Below the pieces are notes generated by a model that did no database searches, was not told the origin of the DNA, and saw only the letters and a program-made list of their open reading frames with translations. A stretch of 56,342 nt of DNA, from positions 1 through 56,342 of the forward strand of contig JAISYH010000044.1 of NCBI GenBank assembly GCA_031270015.1, written 5' to 3'. Of the stretch, positions 7,670 through 17,050 are shown piece by piece; position 1 is the stretch's first letter, and the number at the start of each line of letters is the position of its first letter. The translations under genes were made by a program, and so were the position numbers. Origin of the DNA: Burkholderiales bacterium (GTDB lineage: Bacteria > Pseudomonadota > Gammaproteobacteria > Burkholderiales > Casimicrobiaceae).

Positions 7670-9433
7670 ATGAGAAAAAACTTTTTATACGTTGGAGCGC
7701 GCCATATATCTAAAGTGCCGTTCAAATCGTTACTGGGATGTCTTGCCGTAGTTTTCTTACTGAACGGCTGCGGTACTTATCGCAGTTTTGAAGCGCTGAA
7801 GACGAGTGAGCCTATTCCTGTCACGGGAATGAACGAAGCGATTGTTGGCGAATCGGAAAAATTGACGGCGAATCATGATGCGTTGAAAGAAAAACTGGAG
7901 CATATCGTTACTTTCGAGATTGCCACAAAACCCATTCCTCCCCGATACGACCCGCTGGAAAATAAAATCGTTACCGTCAATATGTACGATACGGATATCG
8001 GAAAACTTTTATGGACATTAGCCGATCAACTTGATATGAATTTGATCGTTGATCCACTGGTGCTTCAACAGAAAAATAAAACGAGCCTTTATCTGCGCAA
8101 TGTGACCGCTCGGGAAGTGTATAACCATATTATGGAAGCCTTCGATCTGCATGGTGATATTCGTAATGGTGCGCTGGTGATCAACATGCTCGAAGAAAGA
8201 ATATTCAACGCGGGCTTCTTGAACACGAATTTGTCGATTGATCTCTCTGCGGGAGGCGATGTTTTTGGCAGTAACACTTCCAGCGGTTCGGGAACTACGG
8301 GAAATGCTAATGATGCTTTGCGCGCCGATTTCAGCGTCAAGGGCAATACGTCAAAACAGATCGACCCATACGAAGAGTTGGAGCGGGCGGTCAAACGGAT
8401 TTTGGGTATAGCCGAGGGTCGTGTAGATACTCAGCAATCACAACTCATACCTAAAATCGCGCAGGTATTGGACACCGAAGGCAACGTCGTTCGAAAAGAA
8501 TTGCCGCCGGAAGTTCCCGTTTTTTATAACCTGAATCGCTTGACCGGAGCGTTATATGTTAAAGCGCGTCCTTCGCAGATATGTTCTATTGGTCGTTTGG
8601 TCGAACTGAATAAAAACGTGCTGCGCCGCCAAGTCCAAGTCGAAGCGCAATTAATCGACGTACAGTTGAATGATGGCTATCAATTTGGCGTAGATTGGAC
8701 ATTATTACGTAATAACGTCGCTGGTATTTATGGAAGCAATCCATTGCAATTACAGGAAAATCTTGCGGCGTTTCCCGCAGGGACACTGGCGGATCGCGTC
8801 ATTAATATTCCCGCCCAGCTTATCGGGCAGCCGAGCGGGACCCGTGGGCTTGGTTTGACTTATGGCGACGATCGATTTTCGGCGACTTTGAAAGCATTAA
8901 GTTCATTCGGGACTCTGCGTATTTTGTCGAACCCGAGCATTCGTGTGCGAAATGGAACACCGGCGCTATTGAGTGTGGGAACCAATATTCGTTATGTCTC
9001 TAAAACCAGCTCGACCATCAGCGTTCCCGGAGGCGGCGCCTCGACCACGACGGCAAGTGTTGAAACCGATGCGCTCTTTTCGGGCGTAGTGGTCGGTGTG
9101 ATTCCATATATTCACGAAAATGGGCGAATCGAATTGTTGGTTCATCCGATGCAGACTGAAGTCGTTCCAGAAAGTTTGCAGATGGTCGAGACAGGTGGCG
9201 GTAATTTTGTCACGCTGCCGATGATCAACTACAAAGGATTAACCACGACGCTCAATTTGGGTGATGGCGATATGGTATTAATCGGCGGTTTGATCGACCA
9301 AAACAAATTGTCGGATAAAAACGGATTGCCAGGATTGTCGGATATTCCTGTCGTAGGAAACGTATTTAGTGAAGAAAACAAAGCGCACAAGAGTCGTGAG
9401 CTGGTGGTTGTCTTGAGAGTGAGGATGATATGA
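7670..9433 (+). CDS. Outer-membrane secretin lipoprotein (MshL/PilN/GspD type)
   Basis: A 587-residue secretin. The signal peptide ends in a lipobox FLLNGC with Cys34 as the lipid site. Residues 95-180 form an N0/STN-like domain (VTVNMYDTDIGKLLWTLADQ). The C-terminal half has secretin hallmarks: VGTNIRYVSKT, FSGVVVGVIPYIHENG, NLGDGDMVLIGGLID and LPGLSDIPVVGNVFS. A lipidated secretin followed by a TPR gene, the ATPase and a GspF-like gene is the MSHA order (mshL-N-E-G, without mshM). It forms the channel through which the pilus leaves the cell. Confidence 0.9.
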   Translation: MRKNFLYVGARHISKVPFKSLLGCLAVVFLLNGCGTYRSFEALKTSEPIPVTGMNEAIVGESEKLTANHDALKEKLEHIVTFEIATKPIPPRYDPLENKIVTVNMYDTDIGKLLWTLADQLDMNLIVDPLVLQQKNKTSLYLRNVTAREVYNHIMEAFDLHGDIRNGALVINMLEERIFNAGFLNTNLSIDLSAGGDVFGSNTSSGSGTTGNANDALRADFSVKGNTSKQIDPYEELERAVKRILGIAEGRVDTQQSQLIPKIAQVLDTEGNVVRKELPPEVPVFYNLNRLTGALYVKARPSQICSIGRLVELNKNVLRRQVQVEAQLIDVQLNDGYQFGVDWTLLRNNVAGIYGSNPLQLQENLAAFPAGTLADRVINIPAQLIGQPSGTRGLGLTYGDDRFSATLKALSSFGTLRILSNPSIRVRNGTPALLSVGTNIRYVSKTSSTISVPGGGASTTTASVETDALFSGVVVGVIPYIHENGRIELLVHPMQTEVVPESLQMVETGGGNFVTLPMINYKGLTTTLNLGDGDMVLIGGLIDQNKLSDKNGLPGLSDIPVVGNVFSEENKAHKSRELVVVLRVRMI

Positions 9434-10059
9434 ATCGCAAAATCGACGGACGATTAAGTTTTGTATTATTGTTTGCTTCAAACATGTTTGCCGTCGGTGT
9501 GGTGAATGCCGCTGAGAATACGCCGGTTTCGCCGATGGTAACGGCACAGAGTTCAACCGAAGAAAAAAAATCTCAGGAGGAAGTCGCGGCGCCGACGCCG
9601 ATTAATATTAGCGCAGTTCCCGCGGAGCTTCTTTCGGGAGATATTCTGTCTGTACACGATGGTACGACTGTCAGACCATCGACAAATTATGAAGTGTTGA
9701 TTATGGATTTTGTGTATCGATTCAATGAAGCCATACGGAACAATAATCTCATCGAGGCGGAATCTCAACTCAGGATAATGAAGCAGTTTTTGCCCGAACA
9801 AAGTTTGACGTTATTGAGAATGCGGGCTTGGTATGCGTTATCGGCGAACCAAGAGGCGGAGGCGAGAAAGCTATATCGTCAGCTTTTGGATCGGGTTGCC
9901 AACGATGAAAACGCGGGTATCAATCTGGCGATTCTCGAAGCGCGTTCTGGGCGGGTCGATGAAGCCAAGAAAATCCTCAACGATCTGGCGAACCGTATTC
10001 CATATTCCGAGCAACTGAATATCGTGCGGCAGGCTTTTGGCTTGGTACGAACTCAGTGA
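9430..10059 (+). CDS. MshN-like TPR protein
   Basis: A 209-residue protein whose ATG overlaps the secretin stop (ATGA). A signal peptide or anchor helix covers the first 27 residues, followed by an acidic, Pro-rich linker. From about residue 85 come TPR-like helical pairs (RFNEAIRNNNLIEAESQLRI, EARKLYRQLL, ARSGRVDEAKKIL). Shorter than typical MshN. By position it is a periplasmic assembly or secretin-associated factor. Confidence 0.6.
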   Translation: MNRKIDGRLSFVLLFASNMFAVGVVNAAENTPVSPMVTAQSSTEEKKSQEEVAAPTPINISAVPAELLSGDILSVHDGTTVRPSTNYEVLIMDFVYRFNEAIRNNNLIEAESQLRIMKQFLPEQSLTLLRMRAWYALSANQEAEARKLYRQLLDRVANDENAGINLAILEARSGRVDEAKKILNDLANRIPYSEQLNIVRQAFGLVRTQ

Positions 10060-10086
10060 GTTTATGGATACATTCACCTTTCGATA

Positions 10087-11799
10087 ATGGCAGACGGCAA
10101 AACGATAATGAACAGTAGAGCATTTACCGATCATCTGATCAATCAGGCGTCCAGCGCTTCGGTTCGTCTTGGCGAGCGTTTGCTGGATCACGGTTTGTTG
10201 ACGCCGCGGCAATTTCAATATGCGTTGCAAAAGCAAAGTGTTGAAAAGCTGCGTTTTGGCACACTTCTGGTTAAACACGGGTTGGTACAGGAGTATTACG
10301 TTGCCAAAGAACTGGCGGCGGAAAAAAATATTCCTTTTATTACGCGGGAAGAATTCCCCGTTCCCGATCCAGATACTTTTCGGCATTTCAATCGAGAGCT
10401 TTGTTTGCTTAATGGCTTTTTGCCGATTCGTCGAACCGACGACGCATTGGAGGTTTTACTGGGCGATAGCGACGAGGCGCATGTCGCCGAATTGGTGATG
10501 CATCGGACGGGGTTGGCGTGCCGGTTTTTGCAAGGAGAATTTGCGCGGGTCATGCAGTATATCCGCGAAGTTTTTTATTTCACGCAGCATTCAATAGAGT
10601 CGTTGCTTGAGCGGGAAGTGCGCCGATTGGCGGACGATGTCGATCATGTGTACAGTCCCGACAAGTTTCTCGATTTTCTCTTGCATAAGGCCGTGCATGA
10701 AAGAGCGACAGATATTCATTTATCGCCCTCGTCGTCCAGTTTGCACCTTTTCTTCCGTATCGATGGTGTGCTGCGCCCGATTATGGCGTTGCCTTTTTCC
10801 TTGATGCGGCTGGTCATTTACATCAAACTTATGGCGGAAATGGATATTTCTGAGCAACGTCGCCCTCAGGACGGCAGCTTTCATACTACGATTCTTGATC
10901 TGCCGTTCGCCGTCCGCGTTTCCATTTTATGCAGTGAATTCGGCGAGCGTGTCGTTTTGCGTTTATTGCCCGAACGCGGCGAGTTGTCCGGTTTGGAACA
11001 ACTTGGATTTTTGGAAAACGACGTCGCCACACTGGAACTTATTTTTGCAAAACCATCAGGCATGATTTTGATTACCGGTCCAACAGGATCGGGGAAAAGC
11101 ACGACCATGCATGCCGCGCTCCAAATACAATCACTCGTAGAAAGCAATGTATTGACAGTGGAAGACCCGATTGAATACAGAGTTCCCGGCGCGGCACAAA
11201 CGGAAGTCAATCGGCGAGCCGGTTATGATTTCAGTAACGCGCTCCGCTTTTTCCTTCGGCACGATCCCGACGTTATTTTGATTGGTGAAATTCGTGATAA
11301 AGAGACGGCGCTTGCCGCTGTCGAAGCGGCGGCGACCGGGCATCTCGTATTATCGACATTGCACGTTTCCAGCGCTTTTGGTGTCGTTCCGCGATTGAGA
11401 CCACTTGGACTTGACGTACAAATGATCGCTGACAACCTCGTCGCGGTCATCAGTCAGCGTCTGGTGCGGCGAAACTGTCCACATTGTAGTGTTGAAGACA
11501 CGTTGAGCGATGTGGAAAAAAAATGGCTTGGCGGCGGTGAAATAAAAACATATCGCGGAACGGGTTGTGAAGTTTGCGGGTTCAGCGGTTATCTTGGACG
11601 GTTGCCGGTGTATGAGATTCTCGAAATCGATCAGTCGTTGGCTAATAGCATCGCGGATAACGCCGGACGAGAAGCCCTTCGCAGTAAAGCGATTGACAAT
11701 GGATTCGTCGCATTGATCGAGCAGGCGAAATGGCGTGTCCGCCATGGACAAACGACGCTTGCGGAAATCAGGCGTATCGTCGGTGAAGGAGTGACGTGA
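10087..11799 (+). CDS. Pilus extension ATPase (MshE/PilB/GspE type)
   Basis: A 570-residue cytoplasmic ATPase. The N-terminal part has a T2SSE-like domain (LGERLLDHGLLTPRQFQYAL). The core has Walker A (GPTGSGKSTT), an Asp/His-box region (ERATDIHLSP) and Walker B (DPDVILIGEIRD). A zinc-binding CxxC pair (CPHC and CEVC) lies near the C-terminus, as in extension ATPases but not in PilT. No retraction ATPase is encoded nearby. An in-frame ATG at 10108 is a possible alternative start. Confidence 0.9.
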   Translation: MADGKTIMNSRAFTDHLINQASSASVRLGERLLDHGLLTPRQFQYALQKQSVEKLRFGTLLVKHGLVQEYYVAKELAAEKNIPFITREEFPVPDPDTFRHFNRELCLLNGFLPIRRTDDALEVLLGDSDEAHVAELVMHRTGLACRFLQGEFARVMQYIREVFYFTQHSIESLLEREVRRLADDVDHVYSPDKFLDFLLHKAVHERATDIHLSPSSSSLHLFFRIDGVLRPIMALPFSLMRLVIYIKLMAEMDISEQRRPQDGSFHTTILDLPFAVRVSILCSEFGERVVLRLLPERGELSGLEQLGFLENDVATLELIFAKPSGMILITGPTGSGKSTTMHAALQIQSLVESNVLTVEDPIEYRVPGAAQTEVNRRAGYDFSNALRFFLRHDPDVILIGEIRDKETALAAVEAAATGHLVLSTLHVSSAFGVVPRLRPLGLDVQMIADNLVAVISQRLVRRNCPHCSVEDTLSDVEKKWLGGGEIKTYRGTGCEVCGFSGYLGRLPVYEILEIDQSLANSIADNAGREALRSKAIDNGFVALIEQAKWRVRHGQTTLAEIRRIVGEGVT

Positions 11800-13061
11800 T
11801 GAATACACGTCTCTACTATTATCGGTTACTGCTTGCGGACGGCAGAACAAAAACCGGAATTTCTTGGTTTATGGTCGAGCGGGATTTTTCTGCGCAGCTT
11901 TGGTTGGAGCGTCGACACAAAGCAGTCGTATTGGCGCTTTATCGTTTTCCGGGTTGGCTGAATAATATCTTACGTTTTCTGGGCGACCTGTTTTCGCCTA
12001 CGATTAACACAGAAGACTTGAGCGGGCTTTTGCGCGATTTATCTCTGATGTTGCGTAGCGGTATTCCTATCATCGACGGTTTACGAACCATCGCCGCGGA
12101 AGTCCGTTTTGGCACATCTTCGGGAACCGCCTCAGTAGCGACGTTATTGTACGAAGAGTTGGAAGGCGGCGCGACGGTCAGTCAAGTTTTTGCTCGGCAT
12201 CCCGATCTTTTCCCTGAGATCGTCTGCAATCTGGTGGATATCGGCAATGAAAGCGGGACGCTTGATCGGATGTTCATGGAGGCGTCTAGTCATCTCGAGC
12301 GTATCAGTTCGATGAGGCGTAACGCAAAACGGGCGTTGATTTATCCAATATTTGTTTTTTCCGCCATTATCGGCGCCGCCGCTTTTTGGCTCTATTATGT
12401 GATTCCCAATCTTTCAGAACTTTTCAGGCAACTGCATGCCAAAATGCCACCGTTGACACTGTCCGTCATCCGGTTTTCGGAATGGTTGTCGGCAAACATC
12501 ACGTTAAGTCTCCTCATTTTTCTTGCGATATTTATCGTTCCTTGGTTGGTTTTCAAATACAGCAAAAGAGCGCGGGTCAGGCTCTACAGCGTAGGGCATC
12601 GGTTACCGATCAGCGGTGTACTGCTGCGTACTTCCGGTATGGCGTTTTTGACTGAACATCTGGCGTTGTTGATTCGTGCCGGACTTGATATGGCGCAGAG
12701 CCTGAAGATTCTTGAGCGCGCTACCAACGATGAATATTATAAAGAAAGCCTCGGCGGCATTCGCAGCGTGATTGAGCGTGGGGAAAGATTGAGTGTCGCC
12801 ATGCGAACGACCGAGCGTTTTCCGCCATTGGCGTTACGGATGATCGCGGTAGGCGAAGACACCGGGACATTAGACGAGCAATTAGAGCATCTGGCTGCCG
12901 AGTATCGTCGTCGTCTCGATCATTTGATTTCGTCATTGTCCGAGATTATCAAACCCGCAGTGATCATTTTAGCCGGATTCTTATTTATCTTTATCGTTGT
13001 CGTTTTATTGCTCCCAGTTTATGACCTGATTCAACAATCTATGGCAATACCCGGAGCTTGA
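11799..13061 (+). CDS. Inner-membrane platform protein (MshG/PilC/GspF type)
   Basis: A 420-residue polytopic protein. The start at 11799 is preceded by AAGGAG and overlaps the ATPase stop (TGATG). Two T2SSF domains are visible: one at about residues 75-195 (LLRDLSLMLRSGIPIIDGL, VDIGNESGTLDRM), and a second at about 280-400 (LTEHLALLIRAGLDMAQSL, IAVGEDTGTLDEQLE). Membrane segments lie around 180-210, 235-255 and 385-410. It is the rotor-like platform protein that the ATPase acts on. Confidence 0.9.
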   Translation: MNTRLYYYRLLLADGRTKTGISWFMVERDFSAQLWLERRHKAVVLALYRFPGWLNNILRFLGDLFSPTINTEDLSGLLRDLSLMLRSGIPIIDGLRTIAAEVRFGTSSGTASVATLLYEELEGGATVSQVFARHPDLFPEIVCNLVDIGNESGTLDRMFMEASSHLERISSMRRNAKRALIYPIFVFSAIIGAAAFWLYYVIPNLSELFRQLHAKMPPLTLSVIRFSEWLSANITLSLLIFLAIFIVPWLVFKYSKRARVRLYSVGHRLPISGVLLRTSGMAFLTEHLALLIRAGLDMAQSLKILERATNDEYYKESLGGIRSVIERGERLSVAMRTTERFPPLALRMIAVGEDTGTLDEQLEHLAAEYRRRLDHLISSLSEIIKPAVIILAGFLFIFIVVVLLLPVYDLIQQSMAIPGA

Positions 13062-13070
13062 GGAGTTATC

Positions 13071-15575
13071 ATGTTTTCCGACAGACGAAACCTGATGATC
13101 AATAACAAACAACAAAAAGGAGTCAGCCTGCTCACAATCGCGCTGCTGCTTTTATTACTGGGCGGCGCTCTGATGGCGGGGGTCGCTTATTTCCGCGCTC
13201 AAATTCCAAGCGATGTCGCTAGCGCTCAAAAGGAAGCATTGATTTGGGCAGATAAGGCGATCATTGGTTTTTCGTCCATCCATCATCGCCTGCCTTGTCC
13301 GGCGATGACTCCTACAGGCGGTGAGGATTGCAGTCTTGCCAAAGGGTTTCTTCCAGCGCAAACGCTCAATTTGGATATTAGCATGGCTGCTCCCGGTACG
13401 CTGCCCATGCGCTATATGGTTTATCGCAACACTACGACGGCAGATGGCAATTCCTACACGCACCGCGATCTCGCGGCAAATCAGGTCGTTTCATCGCGGA
13501 CGTTGCCGTATAACGCTTACGCGCCCGTCAACTGGAATAATACCGCAACCAAAGATGGTACTGATATCGAGGACACTGGCGCGCATACGGGACGTTATAC
13601 CGGACGCGAAAATCTCGATGCTCGCAACGGATTGGATATGTGTGAAACGACGCGGCTTGCTTATAGCGAGACGCTTGTCGATGCCGACGCCAACTACGCA
13701 CATTATCTGCGAGACGGTACAGTGGTTAATGTCGCCTATGGTATCGCCGCACCGGGGCTTGGCGACGCTTCAGGAAACAACGATCGTTTCGATGGCGTTA
13801 ACGCCAACACAGTCGCGCAAATGGAGCCACCGGATCGAGAACACAGCTATAACTACAATGATTACGTCTTCGTCCGCGATCTACCATCGTTGATGTCCGC
13901 GTTGGGTTGCCAGCCGGCGCATTACGACATGATTGAAGGATACAGCGCGCCAATCGCCAGAGGCTCCTTTGAAAATCTCAACGATTATAGGGATGACATT
14001 GCTACTGAAACAGACACGGACGTAGTAGATATCACGATGCCAACACAACTGGACGTCATCTATATGCGTGATGGTGTCGCCACGGCGACGTTATCTTCCG
14101 TGAACACAGTGGCGATGATGGTGGACGCGACGCAAGAAGTGAAGGCGTTGCGTGATTTGGTCGTCAAAAACGCGGAGTCTACAGTGGCTGCCGCAACACA
14201 ACAAGCCGTTTTGACGGGTATCGGCATCGCTACGGCTGTCATCAGTATTGTCTCTAATACCGTCGCGTTGGCTAAGGCGATTGCCGCTATTGCCGCAAGT
14301 CTTGGAACACACGTAGGTGCGTGGGTCGCCGCTGTGGCCTATGGGATAGGGATCGCTTTGTCTGGTGTAGCGACAGCGTTATCAATTGCGGCGATGGTGG
14401 AATTGATTGCCGCAGCCGTGCACGCGGGAAATGTCGTATCTGCTTTGGGTGGCGATTCCGATAAAATCTCCGAGTTTTGTAATACGGCGGGAAACGCGGT
14501 AGATAAAGACGAGATGTTGAAAAATCTGAAAGATCAAAGGAAAGAACTTGAGGATGAAAGAGACAATGCATGGAGTAAGAGAGAAGCCGCTAGAATAGAG
14601 TACAACCGATTAACGAACGCGATCAACGCTTGTTACAACGGTCTGCGGGATAATACGCCTGTAGTGACATTGAACAATAGTGATCCCGTCGTAACGTGCA
14701 CAAGTACGGAATTTGATGATCGCTATTATTGCTTTGATAGCGTTTCATATAATAACGGCGGTGTTCGTATCCGGTACGAACCTTTTCGGAATTTATCTTT
14801 ATATCAAAACAAAGAAAATACACAACAGGCATATGATGAGGCTGTGAAAAGAAGGGATGACCTAAATAAGAGAATCGCCGAATTGCAAAATACGAATAAT
14901 ATTGACGATCTCGTGCAGAAGTATCGGGAAGCGCTGATTGCCAGCGGCGCCACAAACATCGACGCCAAAGTGGCGGCTTACCAGCAACGTTTAGAGGAAC
15001 GGCGACAAGCGGATCTTGCTAAAGCGATTGCGGAAAGAGACGCATTAAACACCGAGATTCCGGCTTTACAAATAGCCGCCAATAACGCCAGTCAAGCGGT
15101 ACAGGATGCGGAGAACGCCTTGCAGAACGCAAATGTTTTCAATGACTGGACTAACTGTACAGAGCCGCAGAGCGGAACTGGCACAGTGCATTGCCAAGAG
15201 ATGTATAACCTCTATTGTCGGTTCACTTATAATAAAAGCGGTTCCTATACGAGAGATTTGCGATATTTCATTGTGACAGAGCGCCGCTATGTGGAACAGG
15301 GAAATTTCCTGTTGTTATGTTCTATAGGTATCTATGGCGATAATCAACATTGCGACATCCCATACTACTACGCGATGTGGCTAGAGTATATGAGGGCGGA
15401 CGAGGCCTATCAAATAGCGATAACAAAGCTCAATGAATTGAACGCGCATATCGCGGCGGTAGAGAACATGGATTTTTCATCGTGCGTTTCTGGTTCAAGC
15501 CAAGTGTTTTTATGGAGTGTAGATAGCGCAAAAGAAATCTTACAACACGTCGATAGAAGGGCGGTGCTGCAATGA
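13071..15575 (+). CDS. Giant minor pilin with hydrophobic and coiled-coil domains, lacking Glu5
   Basis: An 834-residue protein with GAGGAG upstream of the ATG. The leader ends in KG and is followed by VSLLT and a hydrophobic helix, so the normal Glu5 is replaced by Thr. The lack of Glu5 and the large size recall GspK, the tip pseudopilin of type II secretion. Shared pilin-like parts include HHRLPCPAM and VAYGIAAPG with GNNDRFDG. Residues of about 380-460 are a nearly continuous Ala/Ile/Val-rich hydrophobic segment. Flanking parts (about 485-525 and 585-690) are charged coiled coils, and the end is Cys- and Tyr-rich. No family recognised for the C-terminal two thirds. Confidence 0.7.
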   Translation: MFSDRRNLMINNKQQKGVSLLTIALLLLLLGGALMAGVAYFRAQIPSDVASAQKEALIWADKAIIGFSSIHHRLPCPAMTPTGGEDCSLAKGFLPAQTLNLDISMAAPGTLPMRYMVYRNTTTADGNSYTHRDLAANQVVSSRTLPYNAYAPVNWNNTATKDGTDIEDTGAHTGRYTGRENLDARNGLDMCETTRLAYSETLVDADANYAHYLRDGTVVNVAYGIAAPGLGDASGNNDRFDGVNANTVAQMEPPDREHSYNYNDYVFVRDLPSLMSALGCQPAHYDMIEGYSAPIARGSFENLNDYRDDIATETDTDVVDITMPTQLDVIYMRDGVATATLSSVNTVAMMVDATQEVKALRDLVVKNAESTVAAATQQAVLTGIGIATAVISIVSNTVALAKAIAAIAASLGTHVGAWVAAVAYGIGIALSGVATALSIAAMVELIAAAVHAGNVVSALGGDSDKISEFCNTAGNAVDKDEMLKNLKDQRKELEDERDNAWSKREAARIEYNRLTNAINACYNGLRDNTPVVTLNNSDPVVTCTSTEFDDRYYCFDSVSYNNGGVRIRYEPFRNLSLYQNKENTQQAYDEAVKRRDDLNKRIAELQNTNNIDDLVQKYREALIASGATNIDAKVAAYQQRLEERRQADLAKAIAERDALNTEIPALQIAANNASQAVQDAENALQNANVFNDWTNCTEPQSGTGTVHCQEMYNLYCRFTYNKSGSYTRDLRYFIVTERRYVEQGNFLLLCSIGIYGDNQHCDIPYYYAMWLEYMRADEAYQIAITKLNELNAHIAAVENMDFSSCVSGSSQVFLWSVDSAKEILQHVDRRAVLQ

Positions 15576-17050
15576 AACAGATACGCCAACTTATCACTTT
15601 TCAATGCTCTTCGTTTGTTGAAGAAAAACAACGAAGGCGGCGATATTCTCACTGTCTCGGCTTTTCTTTACTGGAAATGGCGGTAGCGCTGGTAATACTC
15701 GGGGTATTGGGTTTTGCGTTATGGAAATTTGCGCCTATTTTACGTAGTATAGATGAAACTCAACCGCCGCAGACACAATTGGCGCTGGTTGATGAAGCGG
15801 TGATCGGTTTCATTATGGCGAATCATCGTTTGCCGTGTCCGGCGACGGATGGAAACGGTAATGAAGCCTATGTCTCGGGTACGGGTTGTACGGTGACGAA
15901 TGGAGGATTTCCCTTCCGCACCTTAGGGGTGCACACGCCGGTACGGTTGCGTTACGGTGTGCATCAGAATGCCGTCGATCAGAAGCAATCGCTGACGGTC
16001 GCCGCGCAAAGGCACATTCCTATGCTGCCCTTGGCTTACCCGTTGGACAATGCCTACACTCCAACCAAACCGGCAGAACCGGAATGGCCGTTGACGTTGG
16101 TTTCGGAAGTCGAAGATATCGTGAATGACCGAGATTCCTACGATAAGCCCGATACTGGTGCGGCGGGAGAGGGCTCTTTCGATTTCGGTGCAATCGATGA
16201 CCTCGAACTGAGCAGTTTGTCCAAGCTGGACGAGATTGACGAGCTTCAACTTGCTCTGGTTCGGGATACCAGCAATTTTGCCTCGGTGGAAACATCGGCG
16301 CATATCAACGGGCTTGATTTTTGCGCGGCGTTGCGTGATATCGGAACATCACCAGCCGTATCCAGCGTACAGGCTGGCGGCATCTCCGTAGCCTACGCCA
16401 TCGCGTATCCGGGCAAACAGGATGCCGACGCTGACGGCGATATTTTCGATGCCATTGCGGGTGGCAGTAACGCCGTTGGTTCGAGTTTCGTCATGCCACA
16501 CTATGCGGTAACAAACTTATACGACGACGCCGTGCTTGCCGTAGGGTTTGCCGAATTGTCGGCGCGGCTTTCCTGCCCCGCCGTCTTATCGCGCGCCAAC
16601 GGTTCGGGCTACGCGGCCCGCGCTGCCTACGACAATTATTTGGTTGCTTTGGCGTTACTACAATTCCGTGCTTTTGTTTTGGATACCGCTTTTATGAGCA
16701 TCGAGGCTTCCGAATCTTCATTGGCGCTTGCCATCGTCAACATCGTATTTACTGCCGCTTCCGTTGCCATTGGCACGGCCGTGGCAATCGTGACTGCGGA
16801 CGAAGGCGCGTTAGGGGTGATCGCTCTGGTGGCGTCTATCGTGGACGCGGTTGCCGCAGTCGTCGGAATTGTTTCGGAAATCGTCGATATGGTGGGGGGA
16901 GGCGGAGATATGGAGCAAGCGATTGCCGACTTGCAAATAGCGATAGCCAAACGCATCGAAGCGGAAGTATTTGCCCGCAAAATGTTGGAATTGGCGCGAG
17001 CAACCGTGACGCGCGCCATCGCCCTTGACGCGAAAGGGTTGTTGCCATGA
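15572..17050 (+). CDS. Large minor pilin with C-terminal hydrophobic segment (492 aa)
   Basis: The ATG overlaps the preceding stop (ATGA). A 30-residue basic leader is followed by FSLLE, with Glu5 present, and the usual helix. The shared ANHRLPCPATDGNGNE motif follows at about residue 85, and VAYAIAYPG with DADGDIFDA near residue 275. Residues of about 383-446 are strongly hydrophobic with few charges (VNIVFTAASVAIGTAVAIV, LGVIALVASIVDAVAAVVGI), then a Gly patch and an amphipathic helix. The domain order matches its neighbours at 13071 and 17047, so the three form one paralogous set. Confidence 0.7.
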   Translation: MKQIRQLITFQCSSFVEEKQRRRRYSHCLGFSLLEMAVALVILGVLGFALWKFAPILRSIDETQPPQTQLALVDEAVIGFIMANHRLPCPATDGNGNEAYVSGTGCTVTNGGFPFRTLGVHTPVRLRYGVHQNAVDQKQSLTVAAQRHIPMLPLAYPLDNAYTPTKPAEPEWPLTLVSEVEDIVNDRDSYDKPDTGAAGEGSFDFGAIDDLELSSLSKLDEIDELQLALVRDTSNFASVETSAHINGLDFCAALRDIGTSPAVSSVQAGGISVAYAIAYPGKQDADADGDIFDAIAGGSNAVGSSFVMPHYAVTNLYDDAVLAVGFAELSARLSCPAVLSRANGSGYAARAAYDNYLVALALLQFRAFVLDTAFMSIEASESSLALAIVNIVFTAASVAIGTAVAIVTADEGALGVIALVASIVDAVAAVVGIVSEIVDMVGGGGDMEQAIADLQIAIAKRIEAEVFARKMLELARATVTRAIALDAKGLLP

